Assembly (NCBI GenBank): GCA_905182555.1
Contig: CAJJBX010000006.1
Location: 62,001 to 126,000, forward strand
DNA length: 64,000 nucleotides
From: an uncultured Ilumatobacter sp.
GTDB taxonomy: Bacteria > Actinomycetota > Acidimicrobiia > Acidimicrobiales > Ilumatobacteraceae
Direction: 5' to 3'
Positions 63,549 through 64,000 of the stretch are shown one piece after another. A program made the translations under genes and the position numbers. The notes under the pieces were generated by a model that saw only the letters and a program-made list of their open reading frames with translations, was not told the origin of the DNA and did not search any database. The stretch's first letter is position 1. The number at the start of each line of letters is the position of its first letter.

Positions 63549-64000
63549 CTAGTTTGCGGACTTCTCATACAGCGTCACGACAGCGGCGCCGCCAAGACCA
63601 ATGTTGTGCTGGAGCGCTCTGGTGGCATTGGCAACTTGACGAGGACCTGCTTCGCCGCGCAGTTGCCAGTTCAGCTCAGCACATTGCGCAATTCCAGTTG
63701 CGCCAAGCGGATGCCCCTTCGAGATGAGGCCGCCCGACGGGTTGACGACCCAGCGGCCGCCGTAGGTCGTGGATCCATTGTCGATAAGTTCGGGGCTGTA
63801 CCCGACCTCACACATGTTGAGCGCCTCGTAGGTCAGCAACTCGTTGGGCGAGAAGCAATCGTGCAGCTCGATGACCTGGACATCAGCGGCGTCAAAACCG
63901 GCCATGTCGTATGCGGACCGTGCAGCTGCTGCAGACATGTCTGCGCCGACGATCGTGCGAGCGTCGTCGGTGTCGAATGACGACGCGAAATCGGTGGCCA
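63549..64000 (-). CDS. Thiolase, SCP2-type (5' end outside window)
   Basis: The C-terminal 150 residues of a thiolase: [22 protein letters not shown], the catalytic His in [12 protein letters not shown], and the Cys-free end [14 protein letters not shown] typical of SCP-x-like thiolases. The frame is open to the right edge. It probably cleaves 3-ketoacyl-CoA in the same operon as the acyl-CoA ligase. Confidence 0.88.
   Translation of the reverse strand, partial: ATDFASSFDTDDARTIVGADMSAAAARSAYDMAGFDAADVQVIELHDCFSPNELLTYEALNMCEVGYSPELIDNGSTTYGGRWVVNPSGGLISKGHPLGATGIAQCAELNWQLRGEAGPRQVANATRALQHNIGLGGAAVVTLYEKSAN

Overview
The window is GC-rich (roughly 60-65% by eye), densely coding and rich in 1-8 nt gene overlaps (ATGA, TAATG, GTGA). 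Gene content suggests a free-living aerobic heterotrophic actinobacterium. A xanthorhodopsin/actinorhodopsin-type proton-pump rhodopsin and 130-residue VDPGRIYESR surface modules, which I associate with Acidimicrobiia such as Ilumatobacter, point to that class. The class assignment is inference; nothing here proves it.

Layout. 1-1157: a lipoprotein with a haem c motif and a copper-monooxygenase-like domain, cut by the window edge. 1213-7962: a homoprotocatechuate (4-hydroxyphenylacetate) meta-cleavage cluster (hpaH, hpaE, hpaF facing hpaG, hpaR, a P450 and a LigA/LigB-type ring-opening dioxygenase). 7999-14087: an operon of ArsR regulator, SDR, HyuA, HyuB and FAD oxidoreductase, the last two frameshifted. 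14176-18299: acyltransferase, a UGA-containing GrdB-family selenoprotein gene, SDR, rhodanese and zinc alcohol dehydrogenase. 18367-25968: a TauD-type dioxygenase, then a compact run of CbbX-like AAA ATPase, RidA, sulfatase, formylglycine-generating enzyme, PrnB-like protein and a frameshifted class V aminotransferase. 26013-32755: DUF4389 protein, alanine-glyoxylate-type aminotransferase, 5-oxoprolinase pxpABC, methyltransferase, and an MBL-rhodanese fusion. 32923-34612: a GntR regulator and a second UGA-containing selenoprotein gene. 34713-37480: a secreted metalloprotease followed by three almost identical 390-bp repeats. 37484-44840: a MaoC-like protein and a complete protocatechuate 4,5-cleavage set (ligC, ligB, ligA, galD, ligI, galC, ligJ) ending in a decayed pobA. 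45039-51963: citrate synthase, a kinase-M23 fusion, membrane proteins, a sulfite-exporter-type permease and the rhodopsin. 52178-58718: GNAT-AAA fusion, ahpC-ahpF, tRNA-Arg(CCU), a decayed transposase, an alpha/beta hydrolase and its divergent TetR. 58919-64000: DUF3303 protein, exonuclease, frameshifted DUF2130 protein, acyl-CoA ligase and thiolase (partial).

How it fits together. Two ring-cleavage pathways lie in the window, both starting with LigAB-class extradiol dioxygenases: homoprotocatechuate (missing only the last aldolase, HpaI) and protocatechuate. Acyl-CoA ligase, thiolase, MaoC and SDR genes suggest broader aromatic or fatty acid use. The citrate synthase next to the protocatechuate set would take up the carbon released.

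The most striking signal is a pair of unlinked genes of the glycine/betaine/sarcosine/D-proline reductase selenoprotein B family. Each is interrupted at codon 171 by an in-frame TGA in a U-P-x-C motif, and each TGA is followed at bacterial-SECIS spacing by a hairpin with a CGTG loop. Separately, several genes carry single-base frameshifts, so indel errors in the sequence, or several decaying genes, must be considered when using this annotation.
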